Positions 1-12,183 are shown, counted from the stretch's first letter. The stretch is DNA of 64,000 nucleotides from Aphanomyces cochlioides (GCA_019828595.1 JAHQRK010000019.1:496001-560000); one strand, 5' to 3'. A program made the numbers and translations. Notes: generated by a model not told the origin, from the letters alone.

Positions 1-307
1 GCTTGTGAAGTACTTCCAGACGCATTTGTGGAAGAGGAGTCAGTTGTAGTCTGACCTGTCGGTAGATCAGAAATGAATGGACTCACGTCACACGAGACGA
101 CGTTGCGGCCATCTTCAGCACGTCATGGCGCAACCCTTGGCCTCGAAGTTCATTGTAAGCTCCGTAGTTGCTCCCATCAAGACTCTGAATGACTGAGCTC
201 AGCGTCTCCCAAGTACGTTCTTGAATGTGATGTCTCGAACGCGAGCGCTCCATCGCCATCGACCCATGAAGATGCTTGGTGAATTTATCCAGATCCGGAT
301 AAATCAT
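1..307 (-). CDS. possible partial protein, 3' end off window
   Basis: An open frame starts at an ATG on the minus strand (complement of 305-307) and runs to a stop near position 83. A GTGAGT donor-like site near 82 followed by an AG about 36 bp later would keep the frame open to the window edge, so this may be the first exon of a gene leaving the window. The translation (MIYPDLDKFTKHLHG and onward) has coding-like composition but matches no family I recognise. The ATCCGGAT palindrome discussed below lies inside its first codons, which argues somewhat against the start. Treat as tentative. Confidence 0.25.
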
Positions 308-733
308 GATATATTCATGGAAATTGAAAATTTATCGAAATTTCCAAAATTTAGTGAATTTTTCTCCAAAACTTGAATTCGAGACAATTTTCGTGTCCAT
401 TTGAGGCTGGTCGGGTATCGTCGATGTCGTCGCCCATCGATGCCATAAACCACGAAATTAGATATGATTGGTTCATTGTATCCGGAATATTCCATATGTC
501 GATGTCTGGGACGATGTTTTGAGGGCATTTCCAGGCATTGACTCTGAGTCAGTGTCAGTCGTGGTTTGGCTTGCTGCTTGCCGTACGCATCCGCACTGAG
601 ATACAAGAGAGATGAGCAAGAACAAGCAAGCAAGCTCCAAGTCGCACATAGTGTCAAGGTTGGTCAAGGCGTCGGGCAGAGCCACACAAGCACCAATATC
701 TGAGGGTACGATCAGCTTCGACACTCTATCCTA
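308..733. other. intergenic, nothing convincing
   Basis: AT-rich spacer between the possible partial gene and the Harbinger region. It has a TATCCGGA motif at 479-486 and a short stretch near 385-400 (TTTTCGTGTCCA) that resembles the interior of the fold-back MITE at 3254-3554. That may be a trace of the same element family. No supported gene. Confidence 0.4.
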
Positions 734-1722
734 TTGTTGTTTGTAGAGTTAGCTGATTCGACTGACGCGTACGGAGAGTCAACATCAAAGCCCAGAGGCG
801 AGGAGTCCAGTCAAGCTGTTTGGTGCGACATAAGCGTTGCTCTAATGTTTAAGCTTCGATACAAGTCTCCATTGTCACTGCGATTTCAAACAAGAAATAA
901 CAACGACAAAGGTTTGGCGTATGGATTGCTCGCTTCCGAGCTATCAGTTGATATGAGACGAGTATTCACACAAAGACAAGTAAAAGATAAGGTAGAAGTT
1001 GTAGTCTTGCATTGCGATTCACAATTGTAGCTGGCTAAAATGAAGTCTGAGTGGTCCAAGTCGAATCCCTCAACACCGCTGCCAACAGGGAATGATAGTG
1101 CAAGGTTTGATCCAACATATTAGAGATATCAAATGATTGAATAGGTTTGTGCCTGCCCATTATGATGTCATGTTGGAGTATTGGGGTGACAAAGATGGTT
1201 ATCGTCGTGAATCGCTTATGACGACGGATGATGGGTTCGAAGCTGAAGAAAAGGATGAACCAAATCGATTCAATGAGATGGCTGCTGGATTTGATGCTCA
1301 ATCGGACAGACATCATGAGGATTAACACGAATGTAAGTTGTGTCATTTCTTATTCGATTTACATTTTATCTTAACAACTAGTTGATTCATGGAACAATGC
1401 AAAGCATGCACAGCGTGATGCACGCAACAAGAAGCGAGTTTTTTCTCGCACCAAGGACGAGACGAAATCATCAAAGCAGAAAACGCATGCTGATGCTATT
1501 GAGGCTGGTCTTTTTGCAATAAAGGATGGACTGGTATCACTTGGACAAGCAATGAGCTCAAGTGGAAGTGAACGAGCAATGAGCTCAGGTGGAAGTGAAC
1601 GAGCGACGAATACAGCGACCATGGACGATGTACTGATTGCTATACGAGCTCAAACAGAAGCAATGCAAGCTCAAGCCCAGGCATTTCAGCAGTTTATGAA
1701 TGCGTTTGGTAAGCAACAGTAG
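734..1722 (+). pseudogene. decayed Harbinger partner (Myb/SANT-like) ORF
   Basis: PIF/Harbinger elements usually carry a second ORF with a Myb/SANT-like DNA-binding domain beside the transposase. Here, upstream of the oppositely oriented transposase, three plus-strand open stretches in changing frames look like such a protein in pieces. The first, at about 845-1130, contains TRNNNDKGLAYGLLASEL and RQVKDKV, with an in-frame stop at 1028-1030. The second, 1137-1325, is acidic. The third, about 1380-1722, is Lys/Gln-rich and ends AFQQFMNAFGKQQ. A GTAAGT at 1333 and a CTAG near 1380 could be a relict intron between the last two. Stops and frame changes suggest inactivation. The assignment rests on context and composition, so it is an inference. 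Confidence 0.4.
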
Positions 1723-1768
1723 ACATAGATAAGAAAGGAAATAAACAAGTAATGTCATTTCCATTGAA

Positions 1769-2875
1769 TTATCTCATTGAATTACTCAACGCATCTCGTT
1801 TCGCAATGGCAATACTACGGAGTAGTGATGATGGCTCAACTTCTGTTGGGTCGCTTGGTTGGAAGTGATTATTTCGATCATCAAAATTGCTGAACATGTC
1901 GTCGTCGAGCATAAGCATCATGTTGTGAAGTACGAAGCATGCGGTTACATGCTTGATAGTTCGATCGAGGGATTTCTCACTCATGACGCACTTGAGTATT
2001 CTGAAACGTTCCTTGAGACGGCCAAACGCGCATTCCACGGGCATTCTGGTTGACGAGTGTCGAAGGTTGAACACATTTTGATGATAATTAAGCGCCCCGC
2101 CTTCCTCTCGATGTTGATATGGTGTAATGAGCCAAGGAAAGAGTGTGTAGCCGGAGTCTCCAATAAGAAAGGAGCCCTGTGGAATGATGCTGCGAATTGT
2201 TTGACCTAGTCTAGACACTTTCCATATCTTCTTATCTGAAAAGGATCCTGGTCGAATATCAACCGACATAAATCGCATATTCGAGTCCACAACTGCCTGG
2301 ATGTTCAATGACGGATCTCCATGTCTGTTATAAAATCCATCGTAATCCTTAGGCCGTTGAATATCGACTAGAGTGCCATCGATAGCACCAACTACTCCAT
2401 GAATATTTCGCCTCATCGCAAATCCAGCTTCTACTCTAGCCCATTCGAGTGTAGTAGTAGGCCAATTGATCCATGTTTTCGCGTGAGAAGAAACAACGTC
2501 ACTAAGCAGACTCACAACATCAATGCACCAAGATTTTGACACGCCAAACACACCCGCAGTTTCTCTAAAGCCACCTTGGCTACCCAAAAAATACAAAAAC
2601 ATAGCCACCTTCTTTTCAAAAGAATGGGCCTTTCGTTTCTTTTCTATGTCATTGCGCAAAATCTCTACAAGTCTTTCAAATGTCCGTTGGCTACAACGTA
2701 AGTTGTCGAGGAACCATTGATTGTACTTGTGGTCGCCCATCATAGAATCGAAATCAACATCTGAAATTGTAAGGACATTGTACTTTTCTCCAACAGAGGA
2801 TAGAGCACACATGCATATACACACAGCAGACATAGCAGAAGCGGTCGCTGCAATTATAGCAGCCGCATTCGCCAT
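1769..2875 (-). CDS. PIF/Harbinger-type DDE transposase
   Basis: A 368-aa protein of the HARBI1/DDE_Tnp_4 type, the nuclease that cuts and rejoins PIF/Harbinger transposon ends. The catalytic triad is visible as D166 in GAIDGT, D240 in IGDSGY and E281 in ECAFGRLKERFRIL, in the order and spacing of the family. A helix-turn-helix-like stretch (FRETAGVFGVSKSW) lies at about residues 103-116. The ATG at 2875 is used because the frame upstream begins with TTG. The N-terminus (MANAAAIIAATASAMSAV) is unusually hydrophobic for a transposase, so the true start may be further in, around M45. The frame is intact, so the enzyme may be functional even though the partner ORF looks decayed. I could not identify terminal inverted repeats bounding this copy. 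Confidence 0.85.
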   Translation of the reverse strand: MANAAAIIAATASAMSAVCICMCALSSVGEKYNVLTISDVDFDSMMGDHKYNQWFLDNLRCSQRTFERLVEILRNDIEKKRKAHSFEKKVAMFLYFLGSQGGFRETAGVFGVSKSWCIDVVSLLSDVVSSHAKTWINWPTTTLEWARVEAGFAMRRNIHGVVGAIDGTLVDIQRPKDYDGFYNRHGDPSLNIQAVVDSNMRFMSVDIRPGSFSDKKIWKVSRLGQTIRSIIPQGSFLIGDSGYTLFPWLITPYQHREEGGALNYHQNVFNLRHSSTRMPVECAFGRLKERFRILKCVMSEKSLDRTIKHVTACFVLHNMMLMLDDDMFSNFDDRNNHFQPSDPTEVEPSSLLRSIAIAKRDALSNSMR

Positions 2876-3253
2876 TCTCAACCAGACAAGAGATGGAAAG
2901 ATGTCAGATCTGACGTGAAGTCATTCACCGACCACAAAATCGGGAGCGTTGATGCTTGAGTTACGGTTAACATATATACGGATATCCGGACTGCAACGGA
3001 CATCGACATCGACGATTCCCGACCAGCCTCTTTCAGAACCAAGCCAGGCACCACTTGGGTTGAAACCATCCCGCTCTAGCTGGAGATTTCCGCGAGCATC
3101 GTCGTGCCATGGCCATTCAATTGTTGCCAAGTCTCTTTGCCTGTAACATAAGTGCATTTTTATGGAAGAGATTGCGTCATATCATCGCACGTTGTCGATT
3201 TTTTCGAGTTGAGACTGCTTCTGTCACACGTCCCCAAAATTTAGCTGTCATAA

Positions 3254-3554
3254 GAGCATCCACACCTGGACTATGTCCAAACTGCAAACTTCGTATTTCC
3301 GGATAAAGATTGTTACTATCCGAACGATTTGTACTACTGTGTCCCAAAATTTAGATTTTCGTGTCCAACCAGAAAAATATAGACACGAAAATCTAAATTT
3401 TTAAAAAATTCGTGTCCAACCAGAAAAATATAGACACGAAAATCTAAATTTTGGGACACAGTAGTACAAATCGTTCGGATAGTAACAATTTTTATCCGGA
3501 AATACGAAGTTTGCAGTTTGGACATAGACATAGACACTCCCCGTGTGGATGCTC
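3254..3554. mobile_element. fold-back Harbinger-type MITE
   Basis: A 301-bp non-coding element with perfect terminal inverted repeats GAGCATCCACAC at 3254-3265 and GTGTGGATGCTC at 3543-3554. It is flanked by the target duplication TAA at 3251-3253 and 3555-3557. A TWA duplication is the hallmark of PIF/Harbinger insertion, and a Harbinger transposase lies about 400 bp away. Most of the element is one long inverted repeat with arms of about 140 bp. The centre holds two copies of a smaller hairpin built from TTTTCGTGTCCAACC and its complement. A single strand could fold into an almost complete hairpin. Confidence 0.85.
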
Positions 3555-3557
3555 TAA

Positions 3558-4786
3558 CGAGACATCTGGAGAGTTTGGACCGCGCAGCCAACTGCTGTGT
3601 GCTCTCTGGATCTCCACACTCGACAGGCACGCTTTAGCTGTATTCTGCCGACTTTGATACATCGTTCTGGTCTGTCAGGGCCGGTGTGCTTTCGATATAT
3701 ATCACCTTTTCAGAGGTCGTACCAAGTCGAAGCGAACGATTCTCACTGGAGCTGTCTTCCACCGTGGCCATGATAAGCAGTATGAATGAAATTTTGATGT
3801 CTTTGCTCTCGACATACTAACGTTAGTACACCATTACCTCATGCGCGAGCTGTGTGAAACGGCGCACCTTGTGCTATGCTGGGGAGCATGTCCCATTATA
3901 TCGTGGTCGTACTGTACCTGTATGGTACTTTTGCCCTTGGCCAAAAATTCCGCGATGGATTACAGGCTAGCTTTGACCATGCTGTTCGGTAACCCATGTA
4001 CTTATTGCTCCGATGACGAGCATCCTCTGCGGTGAGCGTATCGCAGCCGTGAGAACGAGGTATCGCGCGCCGCCCAATTTTTAGGCCAACTGCTACACAT
4101 TTGTACATGAATCCAATAGGATTACTCACGGGGCGCGGCGCATTGTGCGATAAATTTTTAATCGACGTCCTTAAAAAAATACATCAAGGTCTTGGTGCAT
4201 TTTAATAAAATCTCATATTTTTGGAATAGAGTATATGGGATTTTTTGGTTGGACGACTAAGAGTCCAAGGACATCATGTCATTCCCATCAAAATACTCTA
4301 TGAACTACCATTCGAATGGATAGTTAGGGACACACAAGGCCATTTTAGGCTTTTTAATAGCTATGATATGGACAGAAAGCCTGGAATCACCACGGGTGGT
4401 GGAGATTTTATGCTGAAATACATCGTGTACGTTAACCTCGGAAATGTCATCTTGCCCAGTCTTGCTCGGAGCGCCAGCCGGCATTGGAAGACATCGAAGT
4501 TTCTCAACGGCACTTTTCTGAACTTCGAAGACATACAAATTCCAAGTCAAAAAGGCCATCTCACCGTTTTTACTGGAAGGTATACTAAACGCAAGTCGAA
4601 CCGAATTTCGAAGGAGGAACGATGTACTTTATCTTCATATTTGTATAGTGTTGTCAGTGGCAATCGTCAGCATGCAGCCGCAAGTGTGAATATTGCCAGA
4701 ACAAGAGCAGAAGGGAAGGAGCGAGCAGAGTCCGCTTGATCTCATCTCTATCTCCCTTGACCTCGTAGCTCTACATCACATTCTGG
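3558..4786. other. intergenic, upstream of glucan synthase
   Basis: About 1.2 kb with no gene I can support. A 164-codon open frame at 4245-4739 overlaps the expected promoter of the glucan synthase gene. It has no recognisable domain and is probably fortuitous. The stretch from about 4150 to 4240 is AT-rich. Confidence 0.4.
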
Positions 4787-7700
4787 ATGAAACAATCGTC
4801 CAATCCACCCTCTAAAGATGCGCCTGATGGCGCTCGACGCTCGGTGCACAAACAGGCGTCGAAGAACTACTTCCACTTGGAGTCCGACATGAAGCGCCAA
4901 AGCATGATGGATGCTGATAACCGATTCAGCCAACGTCTCTCGATGATGAACGTTATGCCTGCCAAGCAAGCTGAGTTCCTTGATGAACCATCAATTGATT
5001 ATTGCTGCGATGTACTTCAAGCAAAGTTTGGCTTCCAACAGGGTTCAGTTGACAACCAGCGAGAACATGTTCTTCTCCTCCTTGCCAACTGTGCAGCGCG
5101 TGCCAACTCTGGGTCTGATGATGCCAACCACCACGTTCGCTTGCTCCATGACAAGCTTTTTAGCAATTACAAGGAATGGTGCGCTTTCTTGGGTGTAAAG
5201 CCTCTCAAGTACCAACAAGTGCCAGCAAACACACCACTCACATCTGTGTTGCACATGGAGCTCATGTTGTACTTGTTGATCTGGGGTGAATCTGCCAATC
5301 TTCGACACATGCCCGAGTGCTTATGCTACATATACCATCAATTGTTGGCGAATATGATTGCTGACCCTCATCACGGTGATACCCGTCCTGCAAACTGGTT
5401 TTTGAATGCCGTTTTGCGGCCCGTTTGGAAGGAAGCCTCCGTCATGCAAAAGAAGAATGCTTTGGGAAAGCACTTGGAGCATACCAAAGTACGCAATTAC
5501 GACGATTTGAACGAATTCTTCTGGCGCCCTGGCTGCCTCAAGATTCCCGTCGACCAAATTGGCGCCGCCCTCCATTCCACGGCTGGCAAGACCTTTTACG
5601 AGCACCGCAGTATCTTCTCGCTCGTCCTCAACTACTACCGTATTTTCCACTTCAACTTTATGTTCTTGATCGGGATTGCCATCCTCAATTTTGCTGTGAG
5701 AATCAGTCCCAACGGTGGCAAATCGGGCTTTGACCAATTCAGCAAGATTGGTACTGTTGTGGAACCCTATCTCATGCGCGACTTGAACAAAGCCTGCGCT
5801 GTCCTCATCGGATCCCATGCCTTTCTCAATTTTTTCAAGTGCGTTCTCGAAGTCGGACATGGCTTCCAATTGTTGACTGACCCCAAAACCAACTCGGCCA
5901 CCTCGTCTCGCTCCATGACCTATGGCATGGCCCTTACCATGCGTTTGGTGTGGAATCTCCTCTTCACTGCCGCCTTTGCGCTCATGTTTACATCTGCTCC
6001 CCCGAAGACTGGTGGTACTGACATTATTAGCTACTTGGCCACAGGAACTGCCGTGTACATTGTGCCTGGGTTGATCATCTTAGCCCTCCAAACATTCTTC
6101 CCTGGCACTGGTCGCTCTTGGTTCTCCAAGTTTATTCGTGAGGGTGACAGTTGCTACACTGGTCGAAACATGGCCCCTCCGTTTTCGTTCCAAATCCAGT
6201 ACTACCTCTTCTGGTTTGTTCTCTTGGTCAGCAAGTTTTTCGTTTCGTATTGGGTGCTTGTTGGACCATTGGTCCTACCTAGTTTGGCCATTTGGGAAAT
6301 GAAGCTCACGTATGGTGAAGGTTCGATCGGTTCGTACCACAACTTGGGTGTCATTGTTAGTTTGTGGGCTCCCGTGGTCTTCATCTCTAACTACGATACC
6401 CAAATTTACTTCACTATCTTCCAAGCAATTTTGGGTGCCGTCATGGGCTGGATGATGAAGGTAGGCGAAGTCCGTGGCGTGGAAGCGTTGTCAAAGGCCT
6501 TCCGAGTTGCCCCTCAATTGTTTGATACCAAGGTTGTCACTGAATTGGCTCGCTTGGCTGATGCTCAAGAAGTCGAAGAAGGTCGCGGCAGTCAATCTGC
6601 TGTCTATCAATCGCAAATGATGCTTCGGTATGTGTGTTCCTTCAGACGTCATTTTTACTATTTTGCATAGATTTGTTGTCGTGTGGAACGAAATTGTTAA
6701 CTCCTTCCGTGAAGGTGACTTGGTTGATGACAAGGAAGCAGCTATTCTGCAATATGATATCCAAAACACCGGTGAAGTGTTTGAACCCGTCTTCTTGTCT
6801 GCCGGCAAGCTCAACGAAGCTATGGCTTACGCTGTCAAGTTGGGCAAGTCTGGACGGGGCGACTCTGAGTTGCGTATCCAACTGGTTCAGAATGACTGTC
6901 TTGGTGCTGTCAAGTCGTTCTTCAATGCCTCGATGTATGTCTTGGAAGCCCTCTTGGCTCCTGATGACACTGAAACGTTGGACGGATTCCGGTTGATGGA
7001 GCAAGCTGCCTTGGATGGTCAATTCTTGCAATTGTTTGATGCCAGTGCTCTTCTCCAGGTCCGCACGATGGCTATTGAATTTTTGGAAGCTGTCTTGGAT
7101 TTGCCTGACCCAGATTCTGTCTCCCCTGTTCTCCCAAAGACGATGGTTCACCCTATGGGCATCATTCGCAACTTTGTGTCGAAGATGGACAATTTGTTGA
7201 ATGCTTTGCGCTTGTTCTGCCGTCAACCTGCCATGGCTGCCAAGTTCCAAAACGTCAACTTTGTTTCCAACGCAAACTCCTACGCGTATGCCGCCAAAGG
7301 CCTTGTAAACTTGTTCCATTCTGACACTGCCATGGGTGCTGCTACCCGTGCCTACTTGCTTATGTCTCTCGACCGCCAAGATGCTATGCCCAAGTGTGGT
7401 GAAGCCCAACGTCGTTTGGGTTTCTTCATGCAATCTTTGTTAATGGAAATTCCACAATTGAATGCCATCCGAAGCATGCGATCGTTCTCTGTCGTCACTC
7501 CCTTCTACAGTGAAGGTGTCATCTTCTCGCTCGATGAACTGAACAACCCATTGGAAAACCACCCTATTTTCAACAAGGCTTCGGAACTCGACAAGAAGAT
7601 TACCATTTTGAAGTATTTGATCACTATTCACCCTGAAGAATGGGAAAACTTCTTGGAACGTATTGATGTGTCGTCTGTGGATGCTGCCGTGAATGAATAC

Positions 7701-10700
7701 CCTATGGAGCTTCGCTTGTGGGCCTCGTACCGCGGTCAAACTTTGGCTCGTACAGTCCAAGGTATGATGTTGTACGAAGATGCTATCAAGATTTTGCACT
7801 GGCTTGAAATCGGTTCGTCGCCCAACCGTACCCCTGAACAAAAGCAACAACAATTGGAAGACATGATTCGCCTCAAGTTTTCCTACGTTTGCGCTTGTCA
7901 AGTGTATGGTAAACATCGTGCTGAAAACAAGCAACAAGCTAACGACATTGACTTCTTGCTCCAAACGTACCCCAACTTGCGTGTCGCCTATGTTGACACT
8001 ATCCCTGGTGGCAATAATGGAGCCAACCGCTATGATACCGTGTTAATCAAAGCTGAAGGCGATGAAATTGCCGAAGTCTATCGTTGGGAATTACCTGGTG
8101 ATCCAATTTTGGGCGAAGGTAAGCCCGAAAATCAAAACAATGCCCTGCCTTTCACCCGCGGTGAATACATCCAAACGATTGATATGAACCAGCAGCACTA
8201 CTTTGAAGAATGTCTGAAGATGCCCCAGTTGCTTGTCACGGCTGATTTGCACCCAAGTAAGCAACCTGTCACGATTATCGGTATGCGTGAACACATTTTC
8301 ACGGGTAACGCGTCGTCGCTTGCCAAGTTCAAGACGTGGCAAGAATTGGTGTTCGTGACATTAAGTCAACGCGTATTGGCCAACCCATTGTACGTGCGTA
8401 TGCACTACGGTCACCCCGATATTTTTGACAAAGTCATGGTGCTAACTCGTGGTGGTGTCTCGAAGGCTAGTAAGGGTATCAACTTGAGTGAAGATGTGTT
8501 TGCTGGTTTCAATACAACGCTACGTGGTGGTGTGGTTACACACGTTGAATTTATGCAATGTGGCAAAGGTCGTGATGTCGCTATGTCCCAAATTTCCATG
8601 TTTGAAGGCAAGTTGGCTAACGGTGCCGGTGAAACCTGTTTGGCTCGTGAAGCTTACCGCATGGGTGCTTTCATGGACTTTTTCCGTCTCAACTCGATGT
8701 ACTATTCCCACACTGGTTTCTATTTTGCCACTTGGTTGACAATTGTTACGACGTACGTGTACATTTATTCCAAGGTCTACTTGGCTCTCTCTGGTGTTCA
8801 AGAACAAGTTATTGAACAAATGAACTCGACCCAGATTATCTCGCTGAATGCCGCCCAACGCGGTGACTTTGACACTCGAGTTTACCATGACTTGATCTCT
8901 ATCGTCAATACGCAGTATATCATTCAAGCCGGTATGTTTTTGACATTGCCGCTGATTGTCGTCTACTTTGCCGAATTGGGTCTATTTGGTGGTCTCTTGA
9001 AATTTCTGAATATGATCTTGACGGCTGGCCCGGCCTTTTTCGTGTTCCAAGTCGGTACAACTATGCACTACTTTGACAACAACATCATGCATGGTAACGC
9101 TAAGTATCAAGCTACAGGTCGTGGATTCAAGATTACTCGTGAAACGTTTGTCCTTCTGTACAAGGCGTACTCAGCATCGCACTATCGGAAAGCATGGGAA
9201 CTTGTTGGCTTGAGCTTGCTCTACTTGGCTTACGGTAATTTTGCTCTCGGCAACTACGATTTGGCTACACCAGACAATATGTTTGCTTCCAACTATAAGG
9301 GTACGTCTCAGGGTTTTGGTATTCAAACTTTTGCCCTGTGGGTCGTATCGAGTATGTGGCTTCTCTCACCATTTATCTTCAATGCCGATGGTTTGGATTA
9401 CGAAAAAACCAAGTCTGATATTGGAGCATGGTGCAAGTGGATGTTCATGGAAGCAGACGAAACTGATCCTGACAAAGTGCACACTGGTGGCTGGATCTCG
9501 TGGTGGAAGGGTGACCAAGAAGAATTTTATGCCACGAATGGCATTGCTCGTTTCACTGTGATCCTTCGTGAATCTCGCCATTTCTTCATCATGTGGTATG
9601 TCGTCACATTGAAACTTGAGGCCAAGTATGTCTTGTTCGTTTTGGCTGCGGCTGGTGCGACCCTCGTTTTGTTCTACGTTTTCCACATCATTGGTTTGGG
9701 TATGAAGAAGGCCAACTACATTGGCCGTGCTGCCCTGTACTTCTTCTTGGTCATCTGTTTCGTTGTTGGTGGCTTTGTCGCAATGAACTTCGTTCTCTTC
9801 AAGAAAGATGACAGCAGCGTTGCATGGAATAAGAGTTTGTGCTTGTTCTTTGGTTACTGTGCTGTCGTGTATGGTATCAACGAAATGCTTCGTGTAGCCA
9901 ACTTCAAGGGCATGGCTGTCCACAACTTGGCTGTTGTGACTCAGTTAGCCTTCTTCTTTGACTTCATCTTTGGTGCCTTGCTCTTGATCCCACTGCTCAT
10001 CCTCAGTTGTATCCCGTTCATGAATGCTATTCAAACCCGTATGATGTTTAACGAAGGTTTCTCCAAGGCTGTCTCGGCATCATCGCAACACGCGTTCTCC
10101 TTGGCAGCTGCCATGGGCATTTTAGTCGGCCTTGCTGCTGGTTGGCAATACTACATGCTCTTGTCTATCGATGTGTCCTCGGCCTACAGCACATACCTTC
10201 AAATGTACAAGCTGGGCAGCTTTATTAAACCTGGCAATGGCTTGACGACGTACATCACACTGGGCGGATCTGTGGCTGGTTCTATTGTGACGAGCTTCTT
10301 GGGTTATACCCTTGGTCATCGTATGACTGTGTTGATTTCGGGTATGATGAGCGTGTTTGGCTGTTTGGTGTTGAGTTTGATCCCCACCTTGGCGAAGTCT
10401 GGCAGCGCCTCTTCGGCTCCATTCATGGTTGGTATTTTGTTGTTGTCTGCTGCCCTTGGTATGATGTTGCCAGCTGTCGCGTGCTACATTTATGAAATTT
10501 CCACCTACGACATGCGCAGCAAGACAATGCTCCCATTTGCCTTTGCATTTGTCGTTGGTACTGCCATCTCGTCATACCAATCCGGAGGTGCTGTGGGTTG
10601 GGTGTGGCAATCCTTCTGGTGCGCTCTGCTTATGGCCCTTGTGACGCCTTTGATGAATATGTTCCCTGATAGCCCCCAGTGGGTCTTGGAACGCAAGGGG

Positions 10701-11597
10701 TACGAGGAATGCGAAACTGCTTTGAGCATTTTGCGTCAACGTCCTGATAATGCGTCTGAACTCCGCGAATTGCGTGAAGACCAAGCGCATGCGAAGAAGG
10801 ACCAAGACGGCGGCTCTTCCATGTACAAGTTCGGCTTGGCTGTGATTTGCATGATCATTTCGTCGCTCTCGGTTGCCTCGCTCAACATTTTTGTCGCCAA
10901 CACCTTCAAGTCGTTTGCTGATGATAACTTCGTGTTCCTCAACTCGCTCACAATTGAAGCGGCCGGTGTCCTTGTGAGTTTCTTTGTTATGGACAAGTGG
11001 CCCCACCGCAACTTGTTGGCGTTTACCCTGCTCGGTGTTGGTCTCTGCGCTGGTGCTTTGGGAGCCAACGACTGCTTCACGTTGCTCAAACAAGATTACT
11101 CCCAGCGCAAGTTGATCCTGACGTTGTTTATGTACGTCATGTTCTTCATTAAAGGATTGGGTCTCACGTCGACGATCTGGGTCAATGTGACTGGTTTGTT
11201 TGCTGCCAAGTCTCGCTACGTCGCCATTCCCCTTCTCTTTTCCTTGTGGTTTGCTGTCCCTGCTGCTAGTGTCGCCCTTCGTGTTTCAAGCTACACGAAG
11301 AACGCGTACCCTTGGCTCTTTGCCCTTGCCGGTCTGTGTTTGGTCGCGCTCTTTATGATTGTCATGGCCTCCAACCGCGTCAATGGTCTCATTTGTACTC
11401 GCGCTGATATGAAGAAGGATAAGGCTCGTCGTGACCGTCTCCGTGGCTCGCGTCACTCGCGCACCCCTGGCAGTTTCAGTCGCCAACGTCGTCAATCGCG
11501 ATCAGGCCGTCAATCCCGATCCAACTCGATGGCCAAATCGTTCCAAGGAAGTTATCACCTCGTGGCCTCGCCAAGTGCCAACCAGCACGTTGTATAG
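4787..11597 (+). CDS. 1,3-beta-glucan synthase with MFS-like tail
   Basis: Encodes GT48 1,3-beta-D-glucan (callose-type) synthase, the plasma-membrane enzyme that polymerises UDP-glucose into cell-wall glucan. Two exons (4787-6627, 6671-11597) around a 43-bp intron give 2,255 aa. Residues about 145-260 match the FKS1 N-terminal domain (LMLYLLIWGESANLRHMPE). The catalytic region contains LRVAYVDTIPGG (about 1048), LGEGKPENQN, QTIDMNQ, MREHIFTG (about 1150) and LANPLYVRMHYGHPDIFD, all hallmark GT48 blocks. After the synthase membrane segments, residues about 1780-2190 resemble a sugar-transporter (MFS) domain, with the diagnostic PDSPQWVLERKG at about 1945. The tail ends in an Arg/Ser-rich segment. 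The joint is in one exon with no stop, so fusion is seen directly. Codon use is biased toward preferred codons, suggesting high expression. Convergent with the next gene, 46 bp apart. Confidence 0.95.
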
Positions 11598-11643
11598 ATT
11601 TATACATGCATATAAATTTGATAAATTGGACGAATATTTTACT

Positions 11644-12183
11644 TCACCATGACTCCAAGAGCTCGAGCACATCTGGCGACAAGCGTCCGTCGTCGAGCTC
11701 GTGGGTTTGATCTATAGCCTGATTGCTGACGGGGCTGCACACTGCATTGTGGCCGACGGGGTTCATTGACGGAGATGGCCTGCTTTCGAGTCCATTCGGT
11801 ACTTGTACTCTGGAGTGACGCCCGCAGTACCCTGTCGTTCTCGAGTGCGTTTGACATCCTTCGTAGAGGCATTTTCGCCCTCCACCGTGGTGGACACAGC
11901 GGCCGAGTGAATGGGCTTGCTTGGTGCAGCCTTCATAGCTGCATCGCTTCTTGAGCATCCCTGCGCCATGCCTGCAGCAAAGATCGCCACGCAAAGATCG
12001 CCTATGGCCGCACCCTTCGACCCTGCACATTCTCTTCCCCCCGTGTCGGATACACAATTGGCGAGCATAGACTTGGTTGTGGCAGCCTTCCGTGATACAC
12101 ACGGCTCGATGGCGATGCAAAATGCACTTGGCGGTGCCAGCTAGCGCCTCGTTGGAGCAGCCCTTGAAGCAACATTGTGGCAT
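11644..12183 (-). CDS. Cys/His-repeat zinc-binding protein (WRKY19-like)
   Basis: A 179-aa protein made of five tandem Cys/His units of about 23 residues, each of form C-x4-C-x(9-11)-C-x2-H. Examples are CITEGCHNQVYARQLCIRHG and CSYEGCTKQAHSLGRCVHHG. This matches the small zinc-binding repeat often annotated in oomycete genomes as 'WRKY19-like zinc finger'. Despite that name there is no WRKY DNA-binding heptad here. The C-terminal 50 residues are polar and lack repeats. A role in nucleic-acid or protein binding is plausible but not shown. Single exon, ATG at 12183. It is convergent with glucan synthase, so their 3' UTRs almost certainly overlap. Confidence 0.75.
   Translation of the reverse strand: MPQCCFKGCSNEALAGTAKCILHRHRAVCITEGCHNQVYARQLCIRHGGKRMCRVEGCGHRRSLRGDLCCRHGAGMLKKRCSYEGCTKQAHSLGRCVHHGGGRKCLYEGCQTHSRTTGYCGRHSRVQVPNGLESRPSPSMNPVGHNAVCSPVSNQAIDQTHELDDGRLSPDVLELLESW

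Noticed and set aside
4245..4739. 164-codon plus-strand frame before glucan synthase
   Set aside because: No recognisable domain, AT-rich start, and it occupies the likely promoter and leader of the glucan synthase gene.
9366..9923. Several 100-260 codon minus-strand frames within glucan synthase
   Set aside because: Shadows of a highly codon-biased exon.
11644..12183. Annotation as a WRKY transcription factor
   Set aside because: Only the Cys/His repeats known from WRKY19-like annotations are present, with no WRKY heptad, so the transcription-factor name is not supported.
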